From Nitrospirota bacterium (GTDB lineage: Bacteria > Nitrospirota_A > Leptospirillia > Leptospirillales > Leptospirillaceae), in NCBI GenBank assembly GCA_021838585.1, contig JAKCDE010000006.1, forward strand, positions 1-64,000: a stretch of 64,000 nucleotides of DNA. Reading direction: 5' to 3'. Positions 44,060 to 53,814 of this stretch are shown here, in pieces. The position numbers were made by a program, and so were the translations under genes. Numbering within the stretch: the stretch's first letter is position 1; the number at the start of each line of letters is the position of its first letter. Under the pieces are notes generated by a model that ran no database searches, was not told the origin of the DNA, and saw only the letters and a list, made by a program, of their open reading frames with translations.

Positions 44060-47000
44060 TTGGTCCATCTGTATGAAAGCCAGAGACTTGAAGTCCTCGC
44101 GGACATGTTTGTCGAACGGCTGTCCGGGTGGGGGCAGGAAGGGCTCCTGGATCCTCTTGTCCCCGAAACGGTGATCCCCCAGAATCCGGCCATCGGGCGC
44201 TGGCTTTCCTACAACGTCGCCCTCCGGACCGGAATTTCCTCGGGCATCACTTTTCCGCTGGCCGGCCGGTTCATCCGTTCCCTTCTGGAGAGGGCCTACG
44301 GGGACCCCCTCCGTCCGGCCCGTTTTGGCAAGGAAAACCTCCTTCTTCGTCTCTTCGAGATCCTACCCGGGCTGATCAGCCTTCCCCCCTTTCTGGAGGT
44401 GCGGGGATTCCTGGGACGGGGAATGACCGACGAGCGCCTCTATGAACTTTCGTCGCTTCTTGCCGACCTCTACGACAGGTCCATGATCTATCGGCCCGAC
44501 CTTCTTCTTTCATGGGAGGATGGAGAGGATCCCGAAGGCTGGCCGGCCATTCTGTGGCGACACCTGTCCGGTCCCTCCCGTCCGCTCCACCGGGCGAGGA
44601 TGATGGAGTCGTTCTTCCGGACGGGAGGACGGGCCACATCGGAGCATCTTCCGGCCCGGATCTCCGTCTTCGGTCTGACGGGAATGGCTCCCAGGGACCT
44701 TCTTTTCTTCCGGGTCCTGGGAGAGGCGGGTCTGTGCGATGTCCATCTCTTCTTTCTGAATCCCTGCGAGGAATACTGGGGGGACATCGTTCCCGCCCGC
44801 ATAAAGGAGAAGGCATCTCCGGAGGAGGGGGCCACACTGGAGACCGGAGCCCCCCTGCTCGCCGCCTGGGGCGGGACATTCCGGACCATTCACCAGAATC
44901 TCTCCGATCTTCCTGTCGCGACCCGCGTCTTTCCTTCGGCGCCATCGACTCTTCTCGGATGTCTGCAGGACGATATCCGGACCCTGTCGGACCGGGGAGC
45001 CCGCGTTCGGGAAGGCACGCTACCGCGACTGCTGGTTTCTAGACGGGACCGCTCAATCGAAGTGGTTTCCTGCCCGAGTCCGGTCCGGGAAATCGAGATG
45101 CTGAAGGATCGTTTGTTCGCCCTCTTTTCGGAAGTTCCCGACCTCTCCCCCGATGATGTTGTCGTTTTGGCCCCGGATATCGGACGGTACGCGGGAATCA
45201 TCCGGTCTGTCTTCGGATCCGAGGGAGGGGATGGTCGCGGAGAGGACCGGGAGCCGAAGATCCCCTTCGCCATTTCCGACCGCAAAGAACTCCTGGAGGA
45301 GCCGGCTTTCGAGGCACTTCTTCTCCTCCTTCGGCTTCCCCGGACGCGACTGACGGCCCCTCTGGCTTTCCGCCTCCTCTCTGTCCCCTCGCTTGCAGAA
45401 AGGTTTGGGCTCTCCGGTATCCGCTCGTCAAGACTCCAGGAGATTCTCCAAAGGGCGGGGTTCCGGTGGGGACTGAACGGATCGGACCGGCCCAATCCTT
45501 ACGCAGGTCGGAGAGAACAGACTCTGGAAGAGGGGCGTGATCGGATCCTTCTTGGATACGCCTGCGGCGAAGATGGGCTTGGAAGAGATTTTCCCCTGAC
45601 TCCACTTGTCCTCCCGGAGGATCGGGAGGGTGCCATCGGTGGTGGAATCGCCCGCTTTGTCGAAACCCTCGAGGACAGTCTCGCCTGTCTTCGGCAGGAA
45701 TGGCCGGCATCCCGGTGGCCGGCCATTCTTCGCGAACTCCTCGACTCCTTTTTCCTGCTGGATCTCTCCAGGGCTTCCGATCGTGCGCTTGCGGCCCTGC
45801 CGGACAGGCTGGCGCGGGATTTCGCCGAAGCCGGGTCCGGAGGGACCCTCTCTTCCGCGGTTTTGTCGCGTCATCTCGAGAGAATGGCCAGATCCGCCGA
45901 TGGAAGCGATCGCTTCTTCGCTGGGGGGGTGACCTTCGGCCGCATGGTTCCCCTTCGTTCCATTCCCTTTCGGGTGGTCTGCCTGGTCGGTATGAACGAT
46001 GCCGATTTTCCGAGACCCAATTGGCCTCCGAGCTTCGACTGGCTTGTCGCCCACCCCGAACCGGGCGACCGGTCCGTCCGGGAGGATGACCGGACGCTTT
46101 TTCTGGAGGCCCTTCTTTCGGCCCGGGATTATCTTTGGATAAGCTACCAGGGAATCGAGATCCAGGACGGGAGCCCGCGGGAGCCTTCCGTCCTTCTCCG
46201 CCAGCTGATGGACCAGATTGCGGAAGGGTTTGAAGGTGAGGAAGGCTCCATCCTCTCCCAGATCACGCTCGAGGCCCCCCCTGATCCGCTATCCCCGGAC
46301 CATTACTCCCGCGATTCGGATCCCCGGCTCAGAAGTTATTCCCGGGCCTGGTGGAAGGCGCTGGAAATCTCCCGAAGGCGTCCGGGAGAGAAACAGGTTT
46401 TCTTCGATCCGGCTCTCTCCTGGGAGATTGGGAAGCCGAATGGTGATCGGGACGGGAGGGAAGGGGTCTCTATCTCCGATCTTCGCTCATTCATTCGGGA
46501 TCCAGCCCGATATTTTCTTGTCCGTCAGGTGGGGCTTCCCCCTTCGGAGCGTTCCTTTCGCCTCGAGGAGGCCGAACCCTTTGTCGCCGATATGGGCCGC
46601 GCGATCACCGCCCGCCTTCGCGCCCCTGAGTCCAATCCGGATGCCGATCCATGGCCCCCTCTGAGGGGGGCCTTCTCCGGACGGGTCGAGGGGGAGATCG
46701 CATTTTACCGGCAGACCCTCGCGAATAAGCTGGGGATTCTTTCTGGCGGCGGGGCCGAGCCGTTTCCCCGGGAGCGTCTGGACGGGGTCTTTCATGGAGT
46801 CCGGATCACCGGAATGGTCGATGGGCTTCCCTTCCGGCCGGAGGGCGAGCGTCTCCTGGTCGTCGAACGGTGGCCATGGATTCCCTTTCCCGGCGATTTT
46901 CTGGAGGCCTACCTGACGCACCTTTTGTGCACCCTTTTTCTCCCCGGCTACAGGGGTTGCGTCCTGACGGGAAAGGGCGGCAAGAAGGAAGCGGAAAAGG

Positions 47001-47413
47001 ATCCGATGCAAATTCCCCTGGCCACATGGCGCTGGAGTGCCCCGCCCCCCTCGGAGGCCGCGCGGCTGTTCCTTCCCTATCTTCGGGCTTTCCGGAAGGG
47101 ACTTCGAGCTCCCCTCCCCTTCGATCCGGAGGCCTCCCGGATCTTTGTCGACACCCTGAAGGCGGATGCAGGGGCTACCGAAAAACAGGGATGGAAGAGC
47201 GCGACCGACAAGGCTCGGGACGTTCTCCGTGATGCCAACGTCTCCCCCTACCGGGCCCGGGAGACCTTTTTCGATCCCCGTTCCCGCTCTCCCTTCTGGA
47301 GCGCTCTGGCCTTCGCCGGCCGGGACCTTGCTGGAGAAACCCCCTTCGGACTCTGGTCCATCAGGCTCTGGCGGCCTCTTCTCGCCACCCTGTCGGAAGA
47401 GGGGACGTCCTGA
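44060..47413 (+). CDS. recC: RecBCD exonuclease V, gamma subunit RecC
   Basis: RecC is the Chi-scanning and complex-holding subunit of exonuclease V, which processes double-strand DNA ends. The 1117-residue protein has the RecC N-terminus (ESQRLEVLADMFVERL, PETVIPQNPAIGRWLSYNVA), a degenerate helicase-like core with LARDFAEAGSGG and VVCLVGMNDADFPR, and a C-terminal inactive nuclease-like region. Length fits (~1050-1120). The start is a TTG preceded by AGGAG. Its stop overlaps the recB ATG (TGATG). Confidence 0.92.
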   Translation: MVHLYESQRLEVLADMFVERLSGWGQEGLLDPLVPETVIPQNPAIGRWLSYNVALRTGISSGITFPLAGRFIRSLLERAYGDPLRPARFGKENLLLRLFEILPGLISLPPFLEVRGFLGRGMTDERLYELSSLLADLYDRSMIYRPDLLLSWEDGEDPEGWPAILWRHLSGPSRPLHRARMMESFFRTGGRATSEHLPARISVFGLTGMAPRDLLFFRVLGEAGLCDVHLFFLNPCEEYWGDIVPARIKEKASPEEGATLETGAPLLAAWGGTFRTIHQNLSDLPVATRVFPSAPSTLLGCLQDDIRTLSDRGARVREGTLPRLLVSRRDRSIEVVSCPSPVREIEMLKDRLFALFSEVPDLSPDDVVVLAPDIGRYAGIIRSVFGSEGGDGRGEDREPKIPFAISDRKELLEEPAFEALLLLLRLPRTRLTAPLAFRLLSVPSLAERFGLSGIRSSRLQEILQRAGFRWGLNGSDRPNPYAGRREQTLEEGRDRILLGYACGEDGLGRDFPLTPLVLPEDREGAIGGGIARFVETLEDSLACLRQEWPASRWPAILRELLDSFFLLDLSRASDRALAALPDRLARDFAEAGSGGTLSSAVLSRHLERMARSADGSDRFFAGGVTFGRMVPLRSIPFRVVCLVGMNDADFPRPNWPPSFDWLVAHPEPGDRSVREDDRTLFLEALLSARDYLWISYQGIEIQDGSPREPSVLLRQLMDQIAEGFEGEEGSILSQITLEAPPDPLSPDHYSRDSDPRLRSYSRAWWKALEISRRRPGEKQVFFDPALSWEIGKPNGDRDGREGVSISDLRSFIRDPARYFLVRQVGLPPSERSFRLEEAEPFVADMGRAITARLRAPESNPDADPWPPLRGAFSGRVEGEIAFYRQTLANKLGILSGGGAEPFPRERLDGVFHGVRITGMVDGLPFRPEGERLLVVERWPWIPFPGDFLEAYLTHLLCTLFLPGYRGCVLTGKGGKKEAEKDPMQIPLATWRWSAPPPSEAARLFLPYLRAFRKGLRAPLPFDPEASRIFVDTLKADAGATEKQGWKSATDKARDVLRDANVSPYRARETFFDPRSRSPFWSALAFAGRDLAGETPFGLWSIRLWRPLLATLSEEGTS

Positions 47414-50400
47414 TGGCAGACAGCCCCCTTTTCTCCCTTCCCCTTTCGGGTCTTCATCTTATCGAGGCCTCGGCGGGAACCGGTAAGACGACGGCGCTGA
47501 CCGTCCTTTTCCTTCGCGCCATACTGGAAGGGATTCCGGTCGAGCGGATACTTGTGGTCACCTTCACCGAATCCGCCGCGGAAGAGGTCCGGGGCCGGAT
47601 CCACGACCTTCTTGTCGCCGCCAGACGAAAGTCCCTGGGGGAAAGTTCCCCGGGCAGGTTCTCTCCGTTCCTGGAGATGGTTCTTCCGGAGCATGCGATT
47701 CCCCTTGCCCGGGCACTCTCCGATTTCGACCGTTCCACGATGACCACCATCCATGCCTTCTGCCGCCGTCTGCTCCGTGAATACGCCTTTGAATTCCGGG
47801 CGCCTTTCTCCCTCGAACTCGACGAAAATCCCGGAGAGGCGAAACTCCCCGCCCTGCGGGAGATATGGCGCCGAAGAGTTTACCCCGAAAGCCCCGAAAT
47901 CGCCCTTCTTGTCGCCTCCGTTTTTCCGAATGGTCCGGAGGATCTTCTCTCTCTCGTTCCCGATGACGCCTTGTTCCGGGAGACGGAGAGGGCGCTTTCC
48001 GGCGTTCACGGGGAGGAGGACGATTTTCCCGCCTTGAGGGAGGCCTATATGCGGGACCTTTTCCTCTTTCGGGAGATACCGGCCGACAGGGTGGGGGAAG
48101 CGGCCCGTCGCTGGTCCTCGGAGCTCTCAGCGGAAAACGGGAAGACGGGCGGAAAAAAAAGGAAGAATACGGGAGGGAAGGACGATTCCCGTGTTCCGAC
48201 TCTGATCCGCCGCATCCTGGAGATCCGGTCGGGGAGCCCGGGGCCACCGCCGGGGTACGGACCCCTGGACGAAGAGCTTGGGAGCTTCCTGAAAGCTCTT
48301 CCCGAGACGACATTCGGGGACTTCGCCCCCCTTCTTCGAGTCCTGGAGGGGAAGAATGCGCTGGAGGAGGGATTGCGGCGATCCCTGAAAAAAGACCTGC
48401 TGCTCTACCTCCGCTCGGAGGATCTTGAACTTCGGGAAGGACGGGGTCGAGAAACCTTCGACGACTTGATCCTTCGTGTCCTGGAGGGGCTTCTCACCGA
48501 TCATTCAGGATCTCTTTCCAGGAAAATACGTGACCGATTTCCGGTGGCCTTCGTCGACGAGTTCCAGGATACGGATCTGGCGCAGTTTCGAATCTTCGAC
48601 CGGATCTACCGGCTTTCGAATCCAGATCCGGAGGAAAAGACCCGGAACGCCCTATTCATGGTGGGGGACCCGAAGCAGTCGATTTTCCGCTTTCGCGGGG
48701 CCGACATTTCGGCCTACCTCGAGGCCCGCTCCCGGGCGCTCACCCTCCCGGGCGGATCTCTCCTCGAGCTTTCGGTCAACTATCGGTCCGATCGCCGTCA
48801 TGTGGAAGCCCTCAACCACCTCTTCTCTATTGTTCGGGATCCCTTCAAAACAGGGGGGGCGATCCGCTACGAGCCGGTTCTTCCAAGCAGGGACGAGGCT
48901 CCTTCCTTTTGCGACCATCAGAATTCACGCTCGGACGATTCGGTTCCTCTCCTGCTTTCGGTCGGGGAGGAAAAAGACACGCTCGAAGATTTCGCCGACC
49001 GATCCGCCCGCGAGGTGTTGCGCCTTCTCTCGGGGGGGGCGACCATTTCCGGCCGACCGGTGCGTCCAGACGAAATCGCCCTTCTTGTCAGGAAGCATTC
49101 CCACGGAAAAATACTCCAGAAAGCCTTGGAGGAAAAAGGAATTCCTTCGGTTTCCTACGGATCTGGAAGCGTTCTGGAGACGGAGGAGGCCTTCGATCTC
49201 GAAATGCTTCTCCTGTCGCTTGCCTCTCCGGAGGATCGCCGTCAGGGACGGATGGTCCTCGCCTCCCGATTTTTCGAATTGACGGCTTCGGAGCTTCGGC
49301 TCCTCGCAGAGGCTCCGGATCTCTGGAACCGGCGCGTCGACCCGTTTTTCGAAGCCGCCCGCCGCTGGGAGAGCCGGGGAGCGATGGGAACGCTCCGGAC
49401 ATTCTTTCTTGAGCAGGGGATCTTCTCCAGACTGCTCTCGCAGAAGGGGGGGCGGCGGCGCGTCACCCATCTCCTCCATCTTTTCGAGTTTCTGGAGGAG
49501 CTGGGGAAGGACCATCCTCCGCTCCTTCTCCTTGTGGACCGCTACCTTTCGGCGCGCCGGGAGGCTCCCGGGAAAAAAGAGGACGGGACCGCTCCCCGAC
49601 TTGAGAGCTTCGATGGACGCGTCCGTATCCTGACGCTCCACAAGGCCAAGGGACTGGAGTTCCCCGTAGTCCTTCTTCCGTTCGGGCTTCCGGGCCGGCA
49701 GGGCCGGGAGGAGGAGTCCCCGGGCGAGAAGGCGGAGGAGATGCGCCTTCTTTACGTAGCCCTGACGAGGGCTGTCCACCGGACCGTTCTGATGATTCCT
49801 GCCCGAACTTCCCGGCAGTCGTCCGTTGGCCATCTTTTCGGTCTGGGCCCGGATATCCGAAAAGGAAAGTCGGCTTTCCTGGACTTCTCCCTGAGAGTCA
49901 ATCAACTTTTTCGGGAGCTTCCCGAGCTCTTTGCGCCCCTCCCGGACTTTCCCGAACAGATGCCTCCGGTCAGCCTCCAGCCTCCGGAGATGGATGCGCC
50001 GCTCGCTTCCCCACCGGCATTTCCCTTCATTGCTCCGCCGAAAAGGACGGAAAGCTTTTCCTCGCTGATGCGCGCTTCTCTTGAGGATGCGAAAGAAATG
50101 GCCGGTGATCTTCGGGCTTCCGACGAAGGAGGGGAGGAGGCGAAAATGGAGATGCCGGGAGAGGAGGTCCTTCCGTCCGGTCCCCTTTTCGGCTCCTATT
50201 TCCACCGGATCATGGAGTGTCTCTCGCTGGACGAGACCCTTGTCGCCTTTTCCCCGGGAGAGCTCCCCGACGGGCTTTTCGACGGGGCTCTCGCCGATCT
50301 CGGTTTGGCTCATGATCCCGAATGCCAGAGCTGGCCTTCTGTTGTTCGACCTCTGGTCGAAAGAACCCTTTCGGTCGACCTGTCGGAAGGGAGGGAGGGC

Positions 50401-50910
50401 GTTTCGGGCGGGATGGGAGAGGCCATGACGCTTCGCTGGATCCTTCGGGGGGAGAGGGCGGTTGAACGGGAATTCCTTCTTCCGGTCCGGGGCCTTGTGG
50501 CCGACCGTCTTCAGTCTGGCCTTCTGCCCTCGGGTCCGAAACTCTCGTTCGACCCGGTTACGGGCTTCCTGAAGGGATTCATCGACCTCATCTTCCGGCA
50601 TCGGGGCCGTTACTACCTTCTTGACTACAAGACCAACCTCCTCGCGGGTGCTTCTTCCTATGAGGGGGACAGTCTGGCCCGGGCCATGGCCGACCACCGG
50701 TACGACCTCCAGGGGGCTTTTTATCTTCTGGCGCTTCACCGCCTTCTCTCAGTGTCCGTTCCGGGGTACGACTACGAGCGGGATGTCGGGGGAGCTCTAT
50801 TTCTTTTCGTCCGGGGTGCCGGCAGACCCGGCGAGGGGATCTATCGACTTCGTCCCCCATTTTCCGAACTTGCCTCCTTCGGGCGTATTTTGTCGGGAGA
50901 GAGCCCGTGA
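47413..50910 (+). CDS. recB: RecBCD exonuclease V, beta subunit RecB
   Basis: RecB is the 3'-5' helicase and sole nuclease of exonuclease V. The 1165-residue protein has Walker A ASAGTGKTTALTVLF (about residue 18), LVVTFTESAAEEVRGRI, Walker B VAFVDEFQDTD near 378, GDPKQSIFRFRGAD, LTLHKAKGLEFPVVLL near 738, and a C-terminal nuclease domain with the catalytic LLDYKTNLL near 1075, whose Asp and Lys are intact. The nuclease and helicase should both be active. It overlaps recD by 4 bp (GTGA). Confidence 0.95.
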   Translation: MADSPLFSLPLSGLHLIEASAGTGKTTALTVLFLRAILEGIPVERILVVTFTESAAEEVRGRIHDLLVAARRKSLGESSPGRFSPFLEMVLPEHAIPLARALSDFDRSTMTTIHAFCRRLLREYAFEFRAPFSLELDENPGEAKLPALREIWRRRVYPESPEIALLVASVFPNGPEDLLSLVPDDALFRETERALSGVHGEEDDFPALREAYMRDLFLFREIPADRVGEAARRWSSELSAENGKTGGKKRKNTGGKDDSRVPTLIRRILEIRSGSPGPPPGYGPLDEELGSFLKALPETTFGDFAPLLRVLEGKNALEEGLRRSLKKDLLLYLRSEDLELREGRGRETFDDLILRVLEGLLTDHSGSLSRKIRDRFPVAFVDEFQDTDLAQFRIFDRIYRLSNPDPEEKTRNALFMVGDPKQSIFRFRGADISAYLEARSRALTLPGGSLLELSVNYRSDRRHVEALNHLFSIVRDPFKTGGAIRYEPVLPSRDEAPSFCDHQNSRSDDSVPLLLSVGEEKDTLEDFADRSAREVLRLLSGGATISGRPVRPDEIALLVRKHSHGKILQKALEEKGIPSVSYGSGSVLETEEAFDLEMLLLSLASPEDRRQGRMVLASRFFELTASELRLLAEAPDLWNRRVDPFFEAARRWESRGAMGTLRTFFLEQGIFSRLLSQKGGRRRVTHLLHLFEFLEELGKDHPPLLLLVDRYLSARREAPGKKEDGTAPRLESFDGRVRILTLHKAKGLEFPVVLLPFGLPGRQGREEESPGEKAEEMRLLYVALTRAVHRTVLMIPARTSRQSSVGHLFGLGPDIRKGKSAFLDFSLRVNQLFRELPELFAPLPDFPEQMPPVSLQPPEMDAPLASPPAFPFIAPPKRTESFSSLMRASLEDAKEMAGDLRASDEGGEEAKMEMPGEEVLPSGPLFGSYFHRIMECLSLDETLVAFSPGELPDGLFDGALADLGLAHDPECQSWPSVVRPLVERTLSVDLSEGREGVSGGMGEAMTLRWILRGERAVEREFLLPVRGLVADRLQSGLLPSGPKLSFDPVTGFLKGFIDLIFRHRGRYYLLDYKTNLLAGASSYEGDSLARAMADHRYDLQGAFYLLALHRLLSVSVPGYDYERDVGGALFLFVRGAGRPGEGIYRLRPPFSELASFGRILSGESP

Positions 50911-52637
50911 GCGATGCCTCCCTTTTTCCCCTCTTTCCGGAGTCCTGTCGTGGATGGTTTTCCAGAGCCCTTGAGAAGGGACTTCTGGCGGAGGTCGACC
51001 GGGCCCTTTCCGCAACTCTCGTCGGCCTCTCGGGAGATCTTCCCTGGGAGACCCTCGCTGTTTATGCCGTTGCTTCGGCACTGACGAGCGCCGCCTCCCG
51101 GGAAGGCCATACCCTTCTCGATCTTGCTGGTTCCCCTGATTCTCCCTACTTCGAGGAACTTCCGGATCTCCTCCCGGCCCCCTCCTCCTGGCCAGGCATT
51201 CTCGCGGGCGTGGCCGGAAGTCCGGACCGGCCGGCTCCGATCATTCTCGACCGGGGCGGACTCTATCTCTTCCGGTACTACTGCGCAGAGATTCGTGTAG
51301 CCGACCTCCTCGGGCGCCGCCTCCTTCTCGACCGCAAAAAAGACCGATCCACTCCCGACACCGCGAAGGAGCTTCTCGACAGACTGTTCCCCCTGCAGGG
51401 AAACCCCTCCGATCCCGTCAATGCCGGGCGGGTTGCGGCTGTCGCATCCCTGACGCGCTCCCTCCTTGTCCTGACGGGGGGGCCGGGAACCGGAAAAACA
51501 TGGACGGCCGCCCGGATCCTGGCTCTTCATCGGAGCCTTTCCTCCTCCGCCCGCGTTGTCGCGGCGGCTCCGACCGGAAAGGCCGCCGCCAGGATGGCCG
51601 AGGCATTGTCGGAAACGGATATTCCCGGAGGTCCGCCGCCCACGATGACCCTGCACCGTCTTCTCGGAGCGGGGCGCCAGGGATTCTCCCGCGGTTCCGG
51701 GAACTTTCTGGACTGGGATCTTGTTCTGGTAGATGAACTGTCGATGGTCGACCTTCCCCTCATGGACCGCCTTCTTGCGGCTCTTCCGGACCGTTCCCGC
51801 CTGATTCTGACGGGGGATCGCAATCAGCTGGCCTCGGTCGGGGCGGGTTCTGTCATGGGGGATCTCTGTGGGGCCCTTGAGCGGGGAAAAGTCCAGGGAG
51901 AGGACCACGGGGCACTGACGGTCCTGACCCACAACTTCCGCCAGTCGGCGTCACCGGCCCTCCAGGCCTTCGCCCGGTCCATCGCATCGGGGGATGCCAA
52001 AGGGGCCGTCTCCATGCTTTTGGAGGGGGCTCCGGGGCTAGCATTCCTTCCAGCGGAGCCTGGCTCCCGCCTTCCGCTGGAAGTCCTGCGGGAGGGATGG
52101 GAAAGTCTTTCGCGCATGCCGCCTCCCTGGAGCGGCGGGCTTCCCCTGGGCTCCTTCATGGCCCTGACGGCCCTTCGGGAGGGGCCTTCAGGGAGCCGGA
52201 CAGTCAACCGGGCGATTCAGGGACTTTTCCGGCGCCTTCCATCCGGTGCGACCGCTCCTGAACCGGTAATTATCCTCGAGAACAGCTACGACACGGGGCT
52301 CATGAACGGCGATCTTGGGATTCTTTTCGACTCCCGGCTTTACGTTGGCAAGGAGCGCGGACTTGTCATCCTTCCGGAGCGGCTCGCTCCGGAATGGGAG
52401 CGCTCCTATGCCCTGACCGTCCACAAGAGTCAAGGATCGGAATTCGACAATGTCGTCCTTCTGATCGGTGCGGTTGACCATCCTCTCCTGACCCGCTCTC
52501 TCCTCTATACCGCCGCCACGCGCGCCCGCTTCCGCCTGACCGTCTGGGTCTCGATCCCGATCCTGGAACGCATGGTCCTAAGGCAGTCCCGGCGAACCTC
52601 GGCTCTGGCTGACCGCCTTGATGCTGCTCTCATATAG
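50907..52637 (+). CDS. recD: RecBCD exonuclease V, alpha subunit RecD
   Basis: RecD is the 5'-3' helicase of exonuclease V. The 576-residue protein has Walker A LTGGPGTGKTWTAARIL near residue 192, APTGKAAARMAEAL, Walker B VLVDELSMVDLPLMDRLL near 275, LTGDRNQLASVGAGSV and the late motif YALTVHKSQGSEFDNVVLL near 510. The start is GTG 50907, coupled to the recB stop. It is last in a tight recC-recB-recD order. Confidence 0.94.
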   Translation: MSDASLFPLFPESCRGWFSRALEKGLLAEVDRALSATLVGLSGDLPWETLAVYAVASALTSAASREGHTLLDLAGSPDSPYFEELPDLLPAPSSWPGILAGVAGSPDRPAPIILDRGGLYLFRYYCAEIRVADLLGRRLLLDRKKDRSTPDTAKELLDRLFPLQGNPSDPVNAGRVAAVASLTRSLLVLTGGPGTGKTWTAARILALHRSLSSSARVVAAAPTGKAAARMAEALSETDIPGGPPPTMTLHRLLGAGRQGFSRGSGNFLDWDLVLVDELSMVDLPLMDRLLAALPDRSRLILTGDRNQLASVGAGSVMGDLCGALERGKVQGEDHGALTVLTHNFRQSASPALQAFARSIASGDAKGAVSMLLEGAPGLAFLPAEPGSRLPLEVLREGWESLSRMPPPWSGGLPLGSFMALTALREGPSGSRTVNRAIQGLFRRLPSGATAPEPVIILENSYDTGLMNGDLGILFDSRLYVGKERGLVILPERLAPEWERSYALTVHKSQGSEFDNVVLLIGAVDHPLLTRSLLYTAATRARFRLTVWVSIPILERMVLRQSRRTSALADRLDAALI

Positions 52638-53148
52638 GACTGAGTCCACCGGACAGTCTTCAGAACTCCATCTCTGGTGCTCTTTCGGGGGAGTCTGACC
52701 TTCCCCGTCCCGCAAAGAAATAATCCGACAGCATTCATTCTCTCCGCACGCCCGACCAAAATGGCCGCTCCGAATCCCCCAAGGTTGCCCCATACTGGAA
52801 GAGGGCTTTCGAAGGCTCCTGTTTTGGACCCCGATAGAAAATATGGCGCCATTATGGCGTGTTTATTTGTTAAATTATTGTATTTGATGTATTTTTGTGC
52901 GAATTGTGCTTCGGATGGGCTGTCGTTTTCAAGTTTGTCATCAGTTATGCCGATTAAGGATGAGCGGCATTTCATTCGCCCTGATTTTTCCGGAGGCCCG
53001 CCCCAAGCCGACCAAAAAGAATATAAAAAATATATTCCAGCACTGATGGCATTTTCAAAATATTGTGATCATATATTTTAAATTTTTGAAAATTTAAATT
53101 TATTATATCATTATTTTTTTCAAAAATGTTGATTAGTTATATTTGTAT
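52638..53148. other. AT-rich intergenic control region
   Basis: There is no convincing gene. From about 52840 the base composition turns sharply AT-rich compared with the GC-rich surroundings, most strongly at 53060-53148. It contains a perfect 22-bp inverted repeat at 53077-53098. An open frame across 52677-53081 has no ribosome site and no recognisable motif. Confidence 0.6.
53077..53098. promoter_or_regulatory. Perfect 10+10-bp AT inverted repeat
   Basis: TTTAAATTTT and AAAATTTAAA are separated by TG. It lies about 50 bp upstream of the -35 box of the next promoter, where it could act as a regulator site or promoter UP element. Confidence 0.6.
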
Positions 53149-53176
53149 TTGACAAGCACCAAATTAGTGTTAGAAT
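53149..53176 (+). promoter_or_regulatory. Promoter of the RHH-coiled coil-membrane-VWA unit, predicted leaderless
   Basis: TTGACA (53149-53154), 16 bp, TAGAAT (53171-53176), then six bases to the ATG at 53183. There is no room for a ribosome site. Confidence 0.7.
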
Positions 53177-53183
53177 GACACTA
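53165..53183. promoter_or_regulatory. Operator-like palindrome over the -10 box
   Basis: TAGTGT (53165-53170) and ACACTA (53178-53183) are perfect 6-bp arms around the -10 hexamer and touch the start codon. This is the expected place for autorepression by the ribbon-helix-helix protein encoded next. Confidence 0.55.
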
Positions 53184-53368
53184 TGAAAAGGATGACGCTG
53201 CGCATGAATGAAGCGCTATACAGAGTCATAAAGGAACGGGCCACACGGGAGCACCGTTCGATTCACGCGGAGATTCTTGTCGTCCTTGAACGCTTCTTCG
53301 GGGGGAGTAGGGGAGCGGAACTGGTCGTGGAAGAAAAGGAAGAGGGATCCTCGCCGAGGGATCGCTGA
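53183..53368 (+). CDS. Arc-like ribbon-helix-helix regulator
   Basis: This 61-residue protein has the Arc/FitA ribbon-helix-helix pattern: a short strand KRMTLRMNEALY, helix A RVIKERATREH and helix B SIHAEILVVLERFF. Such proteins bind DNA as dimers of dimers through the strand. The tail is charged. It is the first gene of the unit and starts where transcription is predicted to start. A palindrome covers its -10 box. No toxin gene follows, so it is more likely a transcription regulator of the downstream genes than an antitoxin. Confidence 0.75.
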   Translation: MKRMTLRMNEALYRVIKERATREHRSIHAEILVVLERFFGGSRGAELVVEEKEEGSSPRDR

Positions 53369-53428
53369 TGGGGAGGTCCGGCGGGGGCCGGAAATTACAA
53401 ACGGATTGAAAACGGAAAGGAATCGACA

Positions 53429-53770
53429 ATGCTTGGTGACAAGGACATCAACAAGATTATCAATGCGGTCAAGGAGTACAACGACCTCCTGGAGAAATCC
53501 TCGGTTGTCATGGACCGCCTGGCGGAGACCAAGAAGCAGTGGGACATCCTCTTGACCGACCGGGATGCCCTTCGGGCGGAATCGGAGAGGATGAATCGCT
53601 TCATCGCCCAGTTCAAGGAGGACTACCAGAATTTCCATGCAAGGGAATCCCAGTGGGTCAATTCGGTGGCAGATCTTCACACCAAGCTCCAGTTCATGGT
53701 CGATGAACTGAACACCATCGTCAGCCACCACCGGCGGAACTCGGTCGAAGGCAGCGGCGTCATCAACTAA
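53429..53770 (+). CDS. Small coiled-coil protein, unknown
   Basis: This 113-residue soluble protein is helical throughout, with heptad-like stretches (INAVKEYNDLLEKSSVVMDR, AESERMNRFIAQFKEDYQNF) and ends HHRRNSVEGSGVIN. No family was recognised. A GGAAAGGA site precedes ATG 53429. Its stop (TAATG) touches a possible start of the next frame, so it is co-transcribed with the membrane protein, which also carries coiled coil and may be its partner. Confidence 0.7.
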   Translation: MLGDKDINKIINAVKEYNDLLEKSSVVMDRLAETKKQWDILLTDRDALRAESERMNRFIAQFKEDYQNFHARESQWVNSVADLHTKLQFMVDELNTIVSHHRRNSVEGSGVIN

Positions 53771-53814
53771 TGCGGGACCGGTCGACCCGAAAGGCGACCA
53801 ACAAGGAGCGAAAG

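Noticed and set aside
48925..50739. Minus-strand open frame of 604 codons
   Set aside because: Antisense to recB with no recognisable domain.
52677..53081. Open frame of 134 codons in the AT-rich region after recD
   Set aside because: No ribosome site, no motif, base composition changes sharply in the middle of the frame and codon use does not resemble the neighbours; treated as non-coding.
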